A DNA stretch of 64,000 nucleotides from Paenibacillus sp. (lineage in GTDB: Bacteria; Bacillota; Bacilli; Paenibacillales; Paenibacillaceae): the NCBI GenBank assembly GCA_031254035.1, contig JAIRVF010000040.1:1-64000 (forward strand). Reading direction: 5' to 3'. This document shows positions 15,536 through 25,317 of this stretch, piece after piece. Numbering within the stretch: position 1 is the first letter of the stretch; the number at the start of each line of letters is the position of its first letter. A program made the position numbers and the translations under genes. Below the pieces are notes generated by a model. The model was not told where the DNA came from and ran no database searches. It saw only the letters and a list, made by a program, of their open reading frames with translations.

Positions 15536-16792
15536 ATGTTTAAATTTAACGATGAAAAAGGGCAGCTGAAATGCTCTTTTTGCGGGAAATCCCAGGAGCA
15601 AGTGCGTAAGCTTGTTGCGGGTCCAGGAGTTTATATATGTGATGAGTGCATTGAGCTCTGCACGGAGATTGTAGAAGAAGAGCTCGGTCATGACGAAGAG
15701 CTAGATCTCAAAGATATTCCGAAACCAAAACAAATCTGCGACATTCTGGATCAATACGTCATTGGCCAGGAGCAAGCGAAGAAATCGTTATCTGTTGCCG
15801 TTTACAACCATTACAAGCGGATCAACACAGGCAGTAAAATCGAAGATGTGGAACTGCAGAAGAGCAACATTCTGTTGCTTGGACCTACAGGCTCCGGTAA
15901 AACTTTGCTTGCCCAAACTATGGCGAAAATTTTGAACGTGCCATTTGCAATTGCCGACGCCACTTCCCTCACGGAAGCTGGTTATGTTGGTGAGGACGTT
16001 GAGAACATTTTGCTAAAGCTGATCCAGGCCGCAGACTACGACGTGGAAAAAGCCGAACGCGGCATTATTTATATTGATGAAATTGATAAAGTAGCCCGCA
16101 AATCCGAGAATCCGTCGATTACACGCGACGTTTCCGGTGAAGGGGTGCAGCAGGCTCTCTTGAAAATTCTTGAAGGAACGGTTGCCTCGGTTCCACCACA
16201 AGGCGGACGCAAGCATCCACATCAGGAATTTATCCAAATCGATACGACGAACATTTTGTTCATCTGCGGTGGTGCATTTGACGGCCTTGAGCAAATGATC
16301 AAACGCCGGATCGGCAAAAAAGTCATTGGCTTTAATGCAATGGGTGAAAATCAGAAGGATCTCAAACCGGGCGAATACCTCGGTCTCGTGCTTCCGGAAG
16401 ATTTGCTGAAATTTGGTCTGATTCCGGAATTTGTTGGACGTCTCCCAGTGATCTCCACGCTTGAGCCGCTGGATGAGAAAACGCTCGTGCGCATCCTCTC
16501 CGAACCGAAAAACGCGCTGACGAAGCAGTACCAAAAGCTGCTTGAAATGGATAACGTCGCGCTCAAATTCGAATCGGAAGCCCTGGAAGCGATCGCGAAA
16601 GAAGCTATTAAGCGCAACACCGGCGCTCGTGGTCTCCGTGCGATTATCGAAGGCATTATGCTGGATGTCATGTACGAGGTTCCTTCTCGCGATGATATTA
16701 AGGATTGTGTCATTACCGAGCAGGTCGTGAACGAAAAAGTCGTGCCTGAATTGATTAGTAAGAAAGAAAATAAACAGGAAGAAAGCGCCTAA
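15536..16792 (+). CDS. clpX: ATP-dependent Clp protease ATP-binding subunit ClpX
   Basis: 418 residues. The N-terminal zinc-binding domain has Cys13, Cys16, Cys35 and Cys38. The AAA+ domain contains Walker A GPTGSGKT (about residue 116), Walker [10 protein letters not shown], and the pore loop GYVGEDVEN; the IGF-type loop that docks on ClpP is seen as IGFNAM. It unfolds and feeds substrates to ClpP in the cytosol. The gene sits 12 bp behind clpP with GGGGTG as ribosome site, and its end is followed by a short hairpin (ACCTTC-TTCG-GAAGGT, 16796-16811). Confidence 0.97.
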   Translation: MFKFNDEKGQLKCSFCGKSQEQVRKLVAGPGVYICDECIELCTEIVEEELGHDEELDLKDIPKPKQICDILDQYVIGQEQAKKSLSVAVYNHYKRINTGSKIEDVELQKSNILLLGPTGSGKTLLAQTMAKILNVPFAIADATSLTEAGYVGEDVENILLKLIQAADYDVEKAERGIIYIDEIDKVARKSENPSITRDVSGEGVQQALLKILEGTVASVPPQGGRKHPHQEFIQIDTTNILFICGGAFDGLEQMIKRRIGKKVIGFNAMGENQKDLKPGEYLGLVLPEDLLKFGLIPEFVGRLPVISTLEPLDEKTLVRILSEPKNALTKQYQKLLEMDNVALKFESEALEAIAKEAIKRNTGARGLRAIIEGIMLDVMYEVPSRDDIKDCVITEQVVNEKVVPELISKKENKQEESA

Positions 16793-16919
16793 GACCTTCT
16801 TCGGAAGGTAAGGCTAGTTTTTCCGAAATTCATTGCCAGTTCTCCACTTCTCCCCTTCGGCCGCAGGCTTTTTTATAGGGGATGGGGTGGAGTCTTGGCG
16901 TTATGGGAGAGAAAAAATC

Positions 16920-18017
16920 ATGTTTTTGAGACAAGACACTAGACCTGTTAAAGTCGGCAATTTGACGATCGGCGGAAGCAATGAAGTCATTATTCAAAGC
17001 ATGTGTACGACCAAAACGGCAGACGTAGAGGCGACCGTTGCTGAAATTCTCCGCCTGGAGGAAGCCGGCTGCCAGCTAGTCCGCGTGACAGTAAATAATA
17101 ACGAAGCTGCCGAAGCGATCAAGGAGATCAAGAAACGCATTCATATCCCGCTTGTAGCAGATATTCATTTTAACTATCAACTTGCGCTCAAAGCGATTGA
17201 AAATGGCATCGACAAAGTCCGGATTAACCCGGGCAACATCGGCAGTCGTGATAAAGTTGAAGCGGTTGTCAAAGCATGCAAGGAGCGCGGGATTCCAATC
17301 CGTATCGGCGTAAATGCCGGCTCGCTAGAAACCCATTTGCTGGAGAAATACGGATATCCGACGCCAGAAGCGATGGTAGAAAGCGCTTTGTACCACATTA
17401 ACATTTTGGAAGAGCTCGATTTCCATGATATTATCGTGTCGCTTAAGGCATCCGATGTGCCGATGGCAATCGAAGCCTACCGCAAAGCGGCCGAGGTTAT
17501 TCCTTATCCGCTTCATCTTGGGATTACCGAATCCGGTACTCTGTTCTCGGGAACGATCAAGAGTTCGGCAGGCATCGGTGCGCTTCTGCACATGGGCATT
17601 GGCAGCACGCTTCGTATTTCGCTCAGCGCGGATCCTGTTGAAGAGATTAAAGTAGCCCGTGAGCTGCTGAAAACCTTCGGTCTTATTTCCAACGCCGCAA
17701 CTCTGGTATCCTGTCCGACTTGCGGACGGCTCGATATTGATTTGTTTTCGATCGCCAATGAGGTGGAGGCATACATTTCAAAGCTTAAAGTCCCTATTAA
17801 AGTGTCGGTGCTGGGTTGCGCCGTCAACGGTCCTGGCGAAGCTCGCGAGGCGGATATTGGCATTGCCGGTGGGCGTGGTGAAGGCCTGCTATTCCGTTAC
17901 GGGGAAATGATTCGCAAGGTGCCTGAAGCAGATATGGTCGATGAACTGAAGAAAGAAATCGATTCGATCGTTAAAGTCTATGAAGAAACCGGTGAAATTC
18001 CGGGACGCAAACATTAA
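16920..18017 (+). CDS. ispG: 4-hydroxy-3-methylbut-2-enyl diphosphate synthase (IspG)
   Basis: 365 residues. IspG catalyses the penultimate step of the MEP isoprenoid pathway, reducing methylerythritol cyclodiphosphate with a [4Fe-4S] cluster. The TIM-barrel part begins [13 protein letters not shown] with [17 protein letters not shown]. The cluster ligands are in [13 protein letters not shown] (two Cys) and [12 protein letters not shown] (third Cys). ATG 16920 has GGGAGAG about 8 bases upstream and fits the family N-terminus; the open frame upstream to 16833 is non-coding leader. The location between clpX and lonB is an insertion relative to B. subtilis, where ispG (yqfY) is elsewhere. Confidence 0.96.
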   Translation: MFLRQDTRPVKVGNLTIGGSNEVIIQSMCTTKTADVEATVAEILRLEEAGCQLVRVTVNNNEAAEAIKEIKKRIHIPLVADIHFNYQLALKAIENGIDKVRINPGNIGSRDKVEAVVKACKERGIPIRIGVNAGSLETHLLEKYGYPTPEAMVESALYHINILEELDFHDIIVSLKASDVPMAIEAYRKAAEVIPYPLHLGITESGTLFSGTIKSSAGIGALLHMGIGSTLRISLSADPVEEIKVARELLKTFGLISNAATLVSCPTCGRLDIDLFSIANEVEAYISKLKVPIKVSVLGCAVNGPGEAREADIGIAGGRGEGLLFRYGEMIRKVPEADMVDELKKEIDSIVKVYEETGEIPGRKH

Positions 18018-18034
18018 ATAAAACACAATTTCAC

Positions 18035-18078
18035 AAGCTGCATCGCCTTTGTATCTCGAAGGTTATGCGGCTTTTTTA
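18035..18078 (+). terminator. Terminator of ispG
   Basis: AAGCTGCAT pairs with ATGCGGCTT (one G-T pair) around a loop with a second weak stem, followed by TTTTTT. Confidence 0.85.
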
Positions 18079-18114
18079 ACATATCAGAAAGTATAAAATC
18101 ATTGTAAGTTTATT

Positions 18115-18243
18115 GGTGTCCCCGAAAAATATTTGGAATAAGCATCGAAGTATAGGCTTCACTCCGTACTCTTCCTCTGCAAAAGCGCCGCTCTTTGAGA
18201 GGCGGTCGGCCTTCTTTCCGATACTCTATGTGGGGGAATTTTG
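18115..18243. repeat. Interspersed repeat A, copy 1 (most diverged)
   Basis: About 130 bp starting GTGTCCCCGAAAAATATTTGG and ending TACTCTATGTGGGGGAATTTT. Shared blocks with copies at 35902 and 58369 include TATTTGGAATAAGCATCGAAG, ATAGGCT, ACTCCGTACT, CTGCAAAAGCGCC and CTTCTTTCCGATACTCT. The centre forms hairpins. It lies directly after the ispG terminator. No protein-coding evidence. Confidence 0.8.
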
Positions 18244-18395
18244 GTGCAGTTCTTGAAAATAGTGCTGACAAATCATACTTAAGGCGTTTACCCGTGTGTG
18301 AAACGGCTATACTACCATGTATCAGGCCAACCCGTAGCATGTTCAAAATCTAAAGGGGGAAAAGGCCACTCAAGAGAAACGGGAGGGTTTTTGAA

Positions 18396-20165
18396 ATGAC
18401 TTTAAGTATGGTTATGATGTTGGTTCAATTTTTCTTTGCCGTCATCATCGGCATCTATTTTTGGAATTTACTGCGTGGACAAAAAACGAACCGTTCCGCT
18501 GTGGACCGGGAGTCTCGAAAAGAGATGGATAAGTTGCGGAAGCTGCGTTCCATTTCATTGACGAAACCGTTAGCTGAGAAGACAAGACCGCAATCACTCC
18601 AGGATATCGTTGGGCAAAAAGACGGGCTGCGGGCACTGAAGGCAGCGTTATGCAGTGGCAATCCACAGCATGTCATTATCTATGGACCGCCGGGAGTCGG
18701 GAAGACTGCCGCTGCGCGTGTTGTGATGGAAGAAGCAAAACGAAATCCTGCATCTCCTTTTAAGTCCGATGCCAAGTTTACCGAAATCGATGCGACGACG
18801 GCCCGTTTTGATGAGCGCGGTATTGCCGATCCGCTGATCGGCTCGGTCCATGACCCGATTTATCAGGGCGCGGGGTCTATGGGGGTCGCGGGGATACCGC
18901 AACCAAAGCCAGGCGCCGTGACGAAGGCTCATGGCGGGATTCTGTTTGTAGACGAGATCGGGGAACTGCACCCGATTCAGATGAACAAGTTATTAAAAGT
19001 ACTCGAGGACCGTAAAGTTCTGCTCGAGAGCGCCTACTACAATTCTGAGGACAGCAATACACCTGCGTATATCCATGATATTTTCCAAAACGGGCTTCCA
19101 GCGGACTTTCGCCTGGTAGGCGCCACCACGCGTTCGCCGCAGGAATTGCCGCCTGCTCTACGTTCACGCTGCATGGAAATCTATTTTCGTCCGCTATTGC
19201 CGGATGAAATCGGCCGGATCGCCGAAGATGCCATCCAGAAGATCGGACTCAAGCCTTGTCCGGAAGCTGTTGAGGTTGTGAAACAGTACGCGACGAATGG
19301 GCGGGAAGCCGTCAACATTATTCAGCTGGCCGCAGGACTTGCCCTAACGGAAAAGAGGGATTCCCTTGCAGCATCCGATGTAGAATGGGTGGCGAGCAGC
19401 AGCCAGCTTCAGCCACGTCCGGACCGGAAAATACCGGATCGTCCGCAGGTGGGGTTTGTGAACGGACTGGCCGTTTACGGCCCGAATATGGGAACGCTCC
19501 TTGAAATTGAAGTAACAGCCGTACCGGTTGCCGAAGGTCAAGGGAAATATAATATTACAGGCGTTGTGGAAGAAGAGGAGATCGGTGGAAGCTCCAGAAC
19601 GCTGCGCCGCAAAAGTATGGCCAAGGGATCGGTCGAAAACGTGCTGACAGTGCTTCGTTCCCTTGGGCTTAAGCCCGGAGATTACGATCTTCATATCAAC
19701 TTCCCCGGTGGAACCCCTGTCGATGGACCTTCGGCAGGTATTGCGATGGCGACCGCGATCATGTCAGCGATCAAAGACATGCCGGTGGACAATCAAATTG
19801 CCATGACTGGAGAAATCAGCATTCATGGGCGGGTGAAACCGATCGGCGGCGTCATTGCCAAAGTCGAAGCGGCATTCCAGGCAGGTGCGACCACGGTAAT
19901 TATACCGAAGGAAAACTGGCAGACGTTGTTTGAGGATCTGGACGGCCTACGGGTCATTCCGGTGGAAGACGTCCAGGAAGTTTTTCAGCATGTCTTCGGC
20001 AGCGAGCTGAAGCAGGTAGAAACACCGGTCCAGGTACAGGAAGATATAAACGATGCCTTGGAAAAAAGCGCCGCACCGGAAATCTTCCCGCAAACTCCAG
20101 CGGCTCCATTTTTGCAGGCAAAGCCGGGCCGACCCGGACGAATAACCGATGCGGGGACATGCTAA
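18396..20165 (+). CDS. lonB: ATP-dependent protease LonB
   Basis: 589 residues. An N-terminal hydrophobic helix (about residues 5-24) probably anchors it to the membrane. The AAA+ domain has Walker [13 protein letters not shown] (around 93-104) and Walker B ILFVDEIGEL. The Lon-type Ser-Lys protease domain carries DGPSAGIAMATA with the catalytic Ser and GGVIAKVEAA with the catalytic Lys. In B. subtilis lonB is expressed in the forespore. Directly upstream of lonA as in Bacillus. About 40 residues longer than the B. subtilis protein because of a Pro/Ala-rich C-terminal tail. The ribosome site (GGGAGGG about 11 bases before the ATG) is good. Confidence 0.94.
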   Translation: MTLSMVMMLVQFFFAVIIGIYFWNLLRGQKTNRSAVDRESRKEMDKLRKLRSISLTKPLAEKTRPQSLQDIVGQKDGLRALKAALCSGNPQHVIIYGPPGVGKTAAARVVMEEAKRNPASPFKSDAKFTEIDATTARFDERGIADPLIGSVHDPIYQGAGSMGVAGIPQPKPGAVTKAHGGILFVDEIGELHPIQMNKLLKVLEDRKVLLESAYYNSEDSNTPAYIHDIFQNGLPADFRLVGATTRSPQELPPALRSRCMEIYFRPLLPDEIGRIAEDAIQKIGLKPCPEAVEVVKQYATNGREAVNIIQLAAGLALTEKRDSLAASDVEWVASSSQLQPRPDRKIPDRPQVGFVNGLAVYGPNMGTLLEIEVTAVPVAEGQGKYNITGVVEEEEIGGSSRTLRRKSMAKGSVENVLTVLRSLGLKPGDYDLHINFPGGTPVDGPSAGIAMATAIMSAIKDMPVDNQIAMTGEISIHGRVKPIGGVIAKVEAAFQAGATTVIIPKENWQTLFEDLDGLRVIPVEDVQEVFQHVFGSELKQVETPVQVQEDINDALEKSAAPEIFPQTPAAPFLQAKPGRPGRITDAGTC

Positions 20166-20253
20166 GCAGCTTAATTATTGGTGTTTTCTGTGAACATTTG
20201 CTAAAATAAAACCGAATGTTTATAACCCGAGAACGGCTGGAGGTGCAAAAGCA

Positions 20254-22590
20254 ATGGGGCTTAATAAAGCGAAAGGCCGCCGTTTTCCGTTATTGCCTTT
20301 GCGAGGTCTTCTTGTCTATCCGAGCATGGTATTACATCTCGATGTAGGCAGGGAGAAATCGGTCAAGGCTCTGGAAAAAGCGATGGTAGAAGATAACTTG
20401 ATTCTCCTTTGTTCTCAGTCCGAAGTGAACATAGAAGAACCATCACATGAAGATATTTTTCGTATTGGCACGGTAGCTAATGTAAGGCAAATGCTCAAGC
20501 TTCCGAACGGCACGATCCGTGTCCTTGTTGAAGGCAAGGAACGTGCTGAAATTATACAGTATACGGATAACGAGGAATACTACGAGGTCCTCGCCCGGGA
20601 ACTGCATGAAGAGGACAATGACAACCCGGAAGTGGATGCGCTGATGCGCACGGTTCTCAGTCAATTCGAGCATTATATCAATTTGTCTAAAAAAGTGACT
20701 CCGGAAACACTGGCCGCAGTTTCCGATATCGAGGAGCCGGGCCGTCTGGCCGATGTGATCACAAGCCATTTGCCACTCAAAATTAAGGATAAGCAGGACA
20801 TTCTGGAAACTATTGACGTTGGCAAACGCCTTGAGAAACTGCTGGACATCCTGAATAATGAGCGGGAAGTGCTTGAGCTTGAGCGTAAGATCGGCCAGCG
20901 TGTGAAGAAGCAAATGGAGAAAACCCAGAAGGAATACTATTTGCGTGAGCAGATGAAAGCGATCCAGAAAGAGCTTGGCGAGAAGGAAGGACGCGCCGGG
21001 GAAGTCGAGGAACTTCGCGAGCTGATGGGAAAGCAGGAGCTTCCGGAAAAGGTGAAGGAAAAGATTGAAAAGGAAACTGACCGTCTGGAAAAAATGCCTG
21101 CAAGCTCCGCCGAAGGCGGTGTGATCCGCAATTATCTGGATTGGCTGCTGGCCCTGCCTTGGAGCAACAGAACCGAGGATGATCTGGATATCCATAAAGC
21201 CGAACAGGTGCTGAACGAAGATCATTATAGTCTCGACAAACCGAAGGAACGCGTGCTTGAGTATTTGGCCGTGCAAAAGCTGGTCAAAAAAATGAAGGGT
21301 CCCATTCTTTGTCTAGTAGGTCCACCGGGCGTGGGCAAAACTTCATTAGCGCGTTCCATCGCCAGATCGCTGGATCGGAAGTTTGTCCGCATTTCTTTGG
21401 GTGGAGTTCGTGATGAGGCTGAAATCCGCGGCCACCGCCGTACTTATGTCGGAGCGATGCCGGGACGGATTATCCAGGGTATAAAAACGGCTGGGGCTTT
21501 GAACCCCGTATTTCTGCTGGATGAGATCGATAAAATGGCATCTGATTTCCGGGGCGACCCGGCCTCTGCACTGTTGGAAGTACTAGATCCTGAACAAAAC
21601 AACACGTTTAGCGACCATTTCATCGAAATTCCGTTTGATCTGTCGCAGGTGATGTTTATTACGACGGCGAATACGATCCATAATATACCGCGTCCGTTGC
21701 TGGACCGGATGGAAGTGCTGGATATTCCGGGCTACACGGAGCTGGAGAAACTGCAAATTGCCAAACGCTACCTTCTGCCTAAGCAGAAGAAGGGGCATGG
21801 CCTGCAGGAGGAGCAGTTGAATATCAGTGATGAGGCATTGCTGAAAGTAGTTCGGGAATATACGCGTGAGTCTGGGGTACGTAATCTGGAGCAGCAGGTA
21901 GCGGCGCTTTGTCGTAAAGCTGCGAAGCGGATCGTTTCCGATGACACGGAGATCATAACGATTGGACCGGAAGATATTAAGGAATATCTCGGAGCTTCGA
22001 AGTTCCGATATGGTGTGGTTGACCTTGAAGACCAGATTGGCGCTGTTACTGGCCTGGCCTGGACTGAGGTGGGTGGAGTAACGCTGATGGTCGAAGTGAC
22101 TGTCGTTCCGGGCACGGGCAAGCTGATATTGACCGGGAAACTCGGCGATGTGATGAAGGAATCCGCGCAGGCGGCATTCAGCTACACGCGCAGTAAGTCG
22201 GTGGAGCTCGGCATTGATACAGATTTCCATGAGAAGAATGATATTCATATCCACATCCCGGAAGGTGCCACCCCGAAAGACGGCCCGTCAGCAGGTATTA
22301 CGATTGCGACTGCTCTTATTTCGGCTCTTACCCAAAAACATGTCTCCAAACATGTGGCGATGACTGGGGAAATTACATTACGGGGTCGGGTTCTTCCGAT
22401 TGGCGGCCTGAAGGAAAAATCATTGGCGGCTCACCGTGCAGGTTATAAGAAAATATTGCTCCCCAAAGACAATGAGCGGGATTTGCGTGACATTCCCGAC
22501 AGCGTCAAAAACGAAGTGGAGTTTGTTCCAGTTTCTCATATGGATCAAGTGCTGAAGCATGCGCTTGTGGAACAGACGGGAGTGCATTAG
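20254..22590 (+). CDS. lon: ATP-dependent protease LonA
   Basis: 778 residues, full length. The N-terminal substrate-binding LAN domain ([19 protein letters not shown]) is followed by a coiled-coil region (about 185-280). The AAA+ module has [11 protein letters not shown] and [10 protein letters not shown]. The protease domain has the Ser in PKDGPSAGI and the Lys in GGLKEK. It degrades damaged and regulatory proteins in the cytosol. The ATG follows GGAGGTG at ideal spacing. It is 15 bp upstream of ysxC, the same order as B. subtilis. Confidence 0.97.
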   Translation: MGLNKAKGRRFPLLPLRGLLVYPSMVLHLDVGREKSVKALEKAMVEDNLILLCSQSEVNIEEPSHEDIFRIGTVANVRQMLKLPNGTIRVLVEGKERAEIIQYTDNEEYYEVLARELHEEDNDNPEVDALMRTVLSQFEHYINLSKKVTPETLAAVSDIEEPGRLADVITSHLPLKIKDKQDILETIDVGKRLEKLLDILNNEREVLELERKIGQRVKKQMEKTQKEYYLREQMKAIQKELGEKEGRAGEVEELRELMGKQELPEKVKEKIEKETDRLEKMPASSAEGGVIRNYLDWLLALPWSNRTEDDLDIHKAEQVLNEDHYSLDKPKERVLEYLAVQKLVKKMKGPILCLVGPPGVGKTSLARSIARSLDRKFVRISLGGVRDEAEIRGHRRTYVGAMPGRIIQGIKTAGALNPVFLLDEIDKMASDFRGDPASALLEVLDPEQNNTFSDHFIEIPFDLSQVMFITTANTIHNIPRPLLDRMEVLDIPGYTELEKLQIAKRYLLPKQKKGHGLQEEQLNISDEALLKVVREYTRESGVRNLEQQVAALCRKAAKRIVSDDTEIITIGPEDIKEYLGASKFRYGVVDLEDQIGAVTGLAWTEVGGVTLMVEVTVVPGTGKLILTGKLGDVMKESAQAAFSYTRSKSVELGIDTDFHEKNDIHIHIPEGATPKDGPSAGITIATALISALTQKHVSKHVAMTGEITLRGRVLPIGGLKEKSLAAHRAGYKKILLPKDNERDLRDIPDSVKNEVEFVPVSHMDQVLKHALVEQTGVH

Positions 22591-22605
22591 AGAGGAATTA
22601 TTGAC

Positions 22606-23238
22606 ATGAAAGTTACTCAAGCTGAGTTTGTAATCAGTGCCGTCGGCCCTGACCAATATCCTGTGGACGCCTTGCCGGAGATTGCTCTGGCAGGGCGTTC
22701 AAATGTAGGTAAATCTTCACTAATCAACCGTATGATTAACCGCAAAAATTTAGCCAGAACGAGCTCGACGCCGGGCAAAACCCAGCATCTGAATTATTAC
22801 CGCATTAATGAGGAATTGTATTTCGTTGATTTTCCGGGTTACGGTTATGCTAAGGTATCCAAAACCCAGCGGCAGGTCTGGGGCAAAATGATCGAAAGAT
22901 ATCTGCTTGAGCGGGAGACGCTTAAGATGGTGCTGCTCATTGTGGATCTCCGTCATCCACCGACCAAAGACGATGTAATGATGTACGACTGGCTTAAGCA
23001 TTATGACATCCCGATTTGCGTGGTTGCCACCAAAGCCGATAAAATTCCGAAAAGCCGCTGGCAAAAACATGTGAAGCAAATGAAGGAATGCCTGCTTTTA
23101 CGCAAAATGGATGCCTTTGTGATGACTTCATCGGAAACGGGATTAGGTAAAGATGAACTGTGGGCACATATCGAATCCATAGCGGGTCTGAGACCGGAGG
23201 AAAACGCGGAGCAAAAATCGATGCAATCCGAAGAATAA
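22606..23238 (+). CDS. ysxC: Ribosome biogenesis GTPase YsxC/YihA (EngB)
   Basis: 210 residues, EngB-family GTPase needed for assembly of the 50S subunit. G1 is [10 protein letters not shown] (about residues 30-39), G2/switch region [10 protein letters not shown]3 DFPGYG, G4 [10 protein letters not shown] and G5 TSSE. The gene is coupled to lonA (15-bp gap; GAGAGGA ribosome site). The short charged C-terminal tail ([12 protein letters not shown]) is variable in the family. Confidence 0.96.
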   Translation: MKVTQAEFVISAVGPDQYPVDALPEIALAGRSNVGKSSLINRMINRKNLARTSSTPGKTQHLNYYRINEELYFVDFPGYGYAKVSKTQRQVWGKMIERYLLERETLKMVLLIVDLRHPPTKDDVMMYDWLKHYDIPICVVATKADKIPKSRWQKHVKQMKECLLLRKMDAFVMTSSETGLGKDELWAHIESIAGLRPEENAEQKSMQSEE

Positions 23239-23509
23239 AAGAGAAGCGGTTTATATATTTTCGGCGTATCGCGTAGGTATTCAGACTTTATCCCGTAGGA
23301 AAGTGAGCATCCTGTAAAAAGTTTGCCCAAAAATCCGGTTTAATCCGTTTTTTTATGAAATATGAACAAAATTTAGAGTTTCGTCTGCAAGCAATCGTTT
23401 TAATATGTGCTGTATAATGATACTAAGAATTGTTATGACAGACCGCGTTTAGCGGAAATTTTTTTGGAGATTACAGATTGATTCTGTTCCGCTTACGGAC
23501 TTATGAATT

Positions 23510-23562
23510 CTGTAAGGCAAGTTCAAGAAAATAGCTGTTATTTTCAAGATCGCGCCTTACAG
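23510..23562. repeat. Palindromic repeat C, copy 1
   Basis: CTGTAAGGC (23510-23518) pairs with GCCTTACAG (23554-23562), and the inside also folds (AAGAAAATAGCTGTTATTTTC). The inner block plus GATCGCGCCTT recurs at 42114-42157. The rest of the 347-bp gap between ysxC and the next gene shows no other feature except an AT-rich segment near 23400-23470. Confidence 0.75.
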
Positions 23563-23585
23563 AGAAAAGAATTGAGGAGATTTTT

Positions 23586-24173
23586 ATGGCTCAGCGGTTA
23601 GCCACGGAGTATGTTAAAGCCACTTTACAAATGACGGAGCTTCAATTGAACCAGTTCATGCATTCGGCTGAATGCTACCACACGCGCGTAATCGTTAAGG
23701 TGCTGGATAGCGGAGGACAAGAAATTGTGCTGGAAGACGAAAGCGGCGAGGAGGTTCATTTCCCTCTGGAAAGTAAGGATGGTCAGTACTTCTGTGAGTT
23801 GTCTTGCCGCTTGGTGAACACTCGTTTAACGAATCTGGTACGCAAGCTGTTTGTGGCCTGTAAGGGTGCGGGCGTTGTTAACCGGATTTATCGCGGATTC
23901 ACGATGGTGTATTTTTATGAAAACGGCTCTGTCCGAAAAATTGTAGAATTCACCCCATCTCACACCAAGCTGGTGTATGAATACAAACATACCGCAGGCG
24001 AGCTGCAACGGGTTTACCAGCTAAATGATGTAGAGCATGAAATATCCCAGCTTTACCAGGATATCGACTACTGGCTCGATGAACGCAACAAAGCGGAAAC
24101 CATTCAACAAATCGCTCGCATCGATGAAATGCTGCGGCAGGGCGCCGCAAAATGGTTTGCATTAGAGGCTTAA
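23586..24173 (+). CDS. Conserved protein of unknown function
   Basis: 195 residues, soluble, no signal peptide or membrane segment. I do not recognise the family. Visible features are a beta-rich N-terminal half (ARVIVKVLD-like strands with alternating hydrophobics: HTRVIVKVLDSGGQEIVL), two Cys in YFCELSCRL, and an aromatic segment GFTMVYFYENGSVRKIVEF. The C-terminal helical part ends DIDYWLDERNKAETIQQIAR. The ATG has GAGGAG 6 bases upstream and the codon use resembles its neighbours, so it is a real gene. It is flanked by repeat C upstream and a strong terminator downstream and is probably monocistronic. The location next to speD gives no safe clue to function. Confidence 0.75.
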   Translation: MAQRLATEYVKATLQMTELQLNQFMHSAECYHTRVIVKVLDSGGQEIVLEDESGEEVHFPLESKDGQYFCELSCRLVNTRLTNLVRKLFVACKGAGVVNRIYRGFTMVYFYENGSVRKIVEFTPSHTKLVYEYKHTAGELQRVYQLNDVEHEISQLYQDIDYWLDERNKAETIQQIARIDEMLRQGAAKWFALEA

Positions 24174-24192
24174 TTTCATAAATGAACGAAGG

Positions 24193-24223
24193 GACTCCTT
24201 CCCCGCGAAGGGGTCTTTTTTTT
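24193..24223 (+). terminator. Terminator after the unknown 195-residue gene
   Basis: GACTCCTTC-CCCGC-GAAGGGGTC followed by T8; nine pairs with one G-T. Confidence 0.9.
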
Positions 24224-24340
24224 GTGGTGGGTTTGTGGCATATTGTGCATTACAAAAAAACGTATTTAGCTTGGTGTTAAGCGTATTTTGATTGGAACAA
24301 ATCTGAAAAAATAAAACACCCGGGATATTTAAAAAAGGTA

Positions 24341-24369
24341 TTGCAATTCGCCTTGATAGATGTTATTTT
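24341..24369 (+). promoter_or_regulatory. Candidate promoter of speD
   Basis: TTGCAA (24341-24346), 17-bp spacer and TATTTT (24364-24369). Transcription would start near 24376 and give a leader of about 145 nt. Confidence 0.45.
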
Positions 24370-24394
24370 TAATCTCGTTGAAAAGAATATATAT

Positions 24395-24470
24395 TAGGAA
24401 CCAGGATTCACTCAGGACATTGAATGTTGCGAGAGATTATTCCCTCGGGAAGTGAATGACGTAGGTCCTA
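24395..24470 (+). promoter_or_regulatory. Candidate structured leader RNA of speD
   Basis: A nested stem is visible: TAGGAACC with GGTCCTA (one bulge), then ATTCACT with AGTGAAT, then CGAG with CTCG. No T run follows, so it is not a plain terminator. It lies 50 nt before the speD start and could regulate translation or transcript stability in response to a metabolite. I cannot match it to a known riboswitch class. Confidence 0.45.
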
Positions 24471-24520
24471 GCGGATGAAATTTTCAAACATTTTATTCCT
24501 AGGAAGGGGGAAACCGGAAG

Positions 24521-24919
24521 ATGGAATATTCAACTTTCGGAAGACACGTTGCTGTTGATACTTGGGGAGTCGACTTTGATATGCTGAACGACGCGGAGTT
24601 TTTGCAAGCGCAAATGGTTGAAGCTGCAGAAGCATGCGGTGCGACAGTATTGTCCGTACAATCCAAGCAGTTTGAACCTCAAGGGGCTACAGTGCTTGTT
24701 TTGCTGTCAGAAAGCCACCTCTCGATTCATACTTACCCCGAGAGAGGATTTGCAGCTATTGATTGCTACACCTGTGGCGAAACAGTCGATCCACAACTGG
24801 CAATTGATTACCTGGTATCCGTATTGAAGCCTGAAAAAACGTATGCGAAGAAGCTTGTACGCGGTTTGGGCGAATTAAAGGTGGAAACGCCGGAAATGCA
24901 ACAGATCGAGCTGGTATAA
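24521..24919 (+). CDS. speD: S-adenosylmethionine decarboxylase proenzyme
   Basis: 132 residues, the short prokaryotic class. The protein self-cleaves between Glu64 and Ser65 in SESHLSIHTYPE to create the catalytic pyruvoyl group; His70 and Cys85 (DCYTCGE) match the residues needed for processing and catalysis in the Thermotoga enzyme. It makes decarboxylated SAM, the aminopropyl donor for spermidine. AAGGGGG stands about 10 bases before the ATG. It is monocistronic between a candidate leader RNA and a terminator. Confidence 0.96.
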   Translation: MEYSTFGRHVAVDTWGVDFDMLNDAEFLQAQMVEAAEACGATVLSVQSKQFEPQGATVLVLLSESHLSIHTYPERGFAAIDCYTCGETVDPQLAIDYLVSVLKPEKTYAKKLVRGLGELKVETPEMQQIELV

Positions 24920-24950
24920 AGGCTGCGACGCGTAATAATCGATAATGATC

Positions 24951-24988
24951 ATAACCATGGAGACTCTACTCCGTGGTTATTTGTTTTT
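24951..24988 (+). terminator. Terminator of speD
   Basis: ATAACCATGGAG and CTCCGTGGTTAT form a 12-bp stem (one G-T), followed by TTGTTTTT. Confidence 0.9.
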
Positions 24989-25006
24989 AAGACCTCGATA
25001 TACGAT

Positions 25007-25039
25007 AAGTGCGTGTTCAAAAAGGTCGGCTTTCAGCAC
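25007..25039. repeat. Repeat B, partial copy
   Basis: AAGTGCGTGTTCAAAAAGG then TCGG.TTTCAGCAC is shared with the left end of the element at 34118-34321 with one mismatch over 33 bp. Further right, GATCTTTTTGAAT and ATCAAAAGC (25050-25077) look like a diverged right end, so this may be a deleted copy. Confidence 0.65.
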
Positions 25040-25253
25040 AAGCAATTCGGAAAAGGATCTTTTTGAATTAATCAAAAGCAAATAAGCTTCAGGCTGCACC
25101 CGCGGTATAAACTGCTGAAGTTTATGGCAAGATAGTAAAAAACTACTGTCTAGGTAAGGATTAACTCCTCTATTTTCAAAAACAATTCATAAAAACCATG
25201 CAGGAGCACTCGACAATTGTGATATACTTAACATGTAAAAATAAATAGACGCC

Positions 25254-25287
25254 AAAAAAGTAATCCTATTATTGGATCTTTTTTTTT
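25254..25287 (+). terminator. Possible attenuator hairpin before hemA
   Basis: AAAAAAG and CTTTTTT pair across an inner ATCC/GGAT stem with a two-base bulge, and the T run extends to nine. It ends 30 bp before the hemA start inside the likely leader, so it might set read-through into the heme operon. The stem is AT-rich and weak, and it could equally end an upstream transcript. Confidence 0.35.
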
Positions 25288-25317
25288 GAAATGAACCTTG
25301 GGCAGGTGAACATAAAA

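Noticed and set aside
18115..18243. Repeat A considered as a CRISPR-like array
   Set aside because: Copies are single, tens of kilobases apart, without regular spacers or cas genes.
18287..18313. TTTACC and TATACT as a vegetative promoter for lonB
   Set aside because: The spacer is only 15 bp. A sporulation sigma-factor site is expected from B. subtilis, but I could not identify one with confidence.
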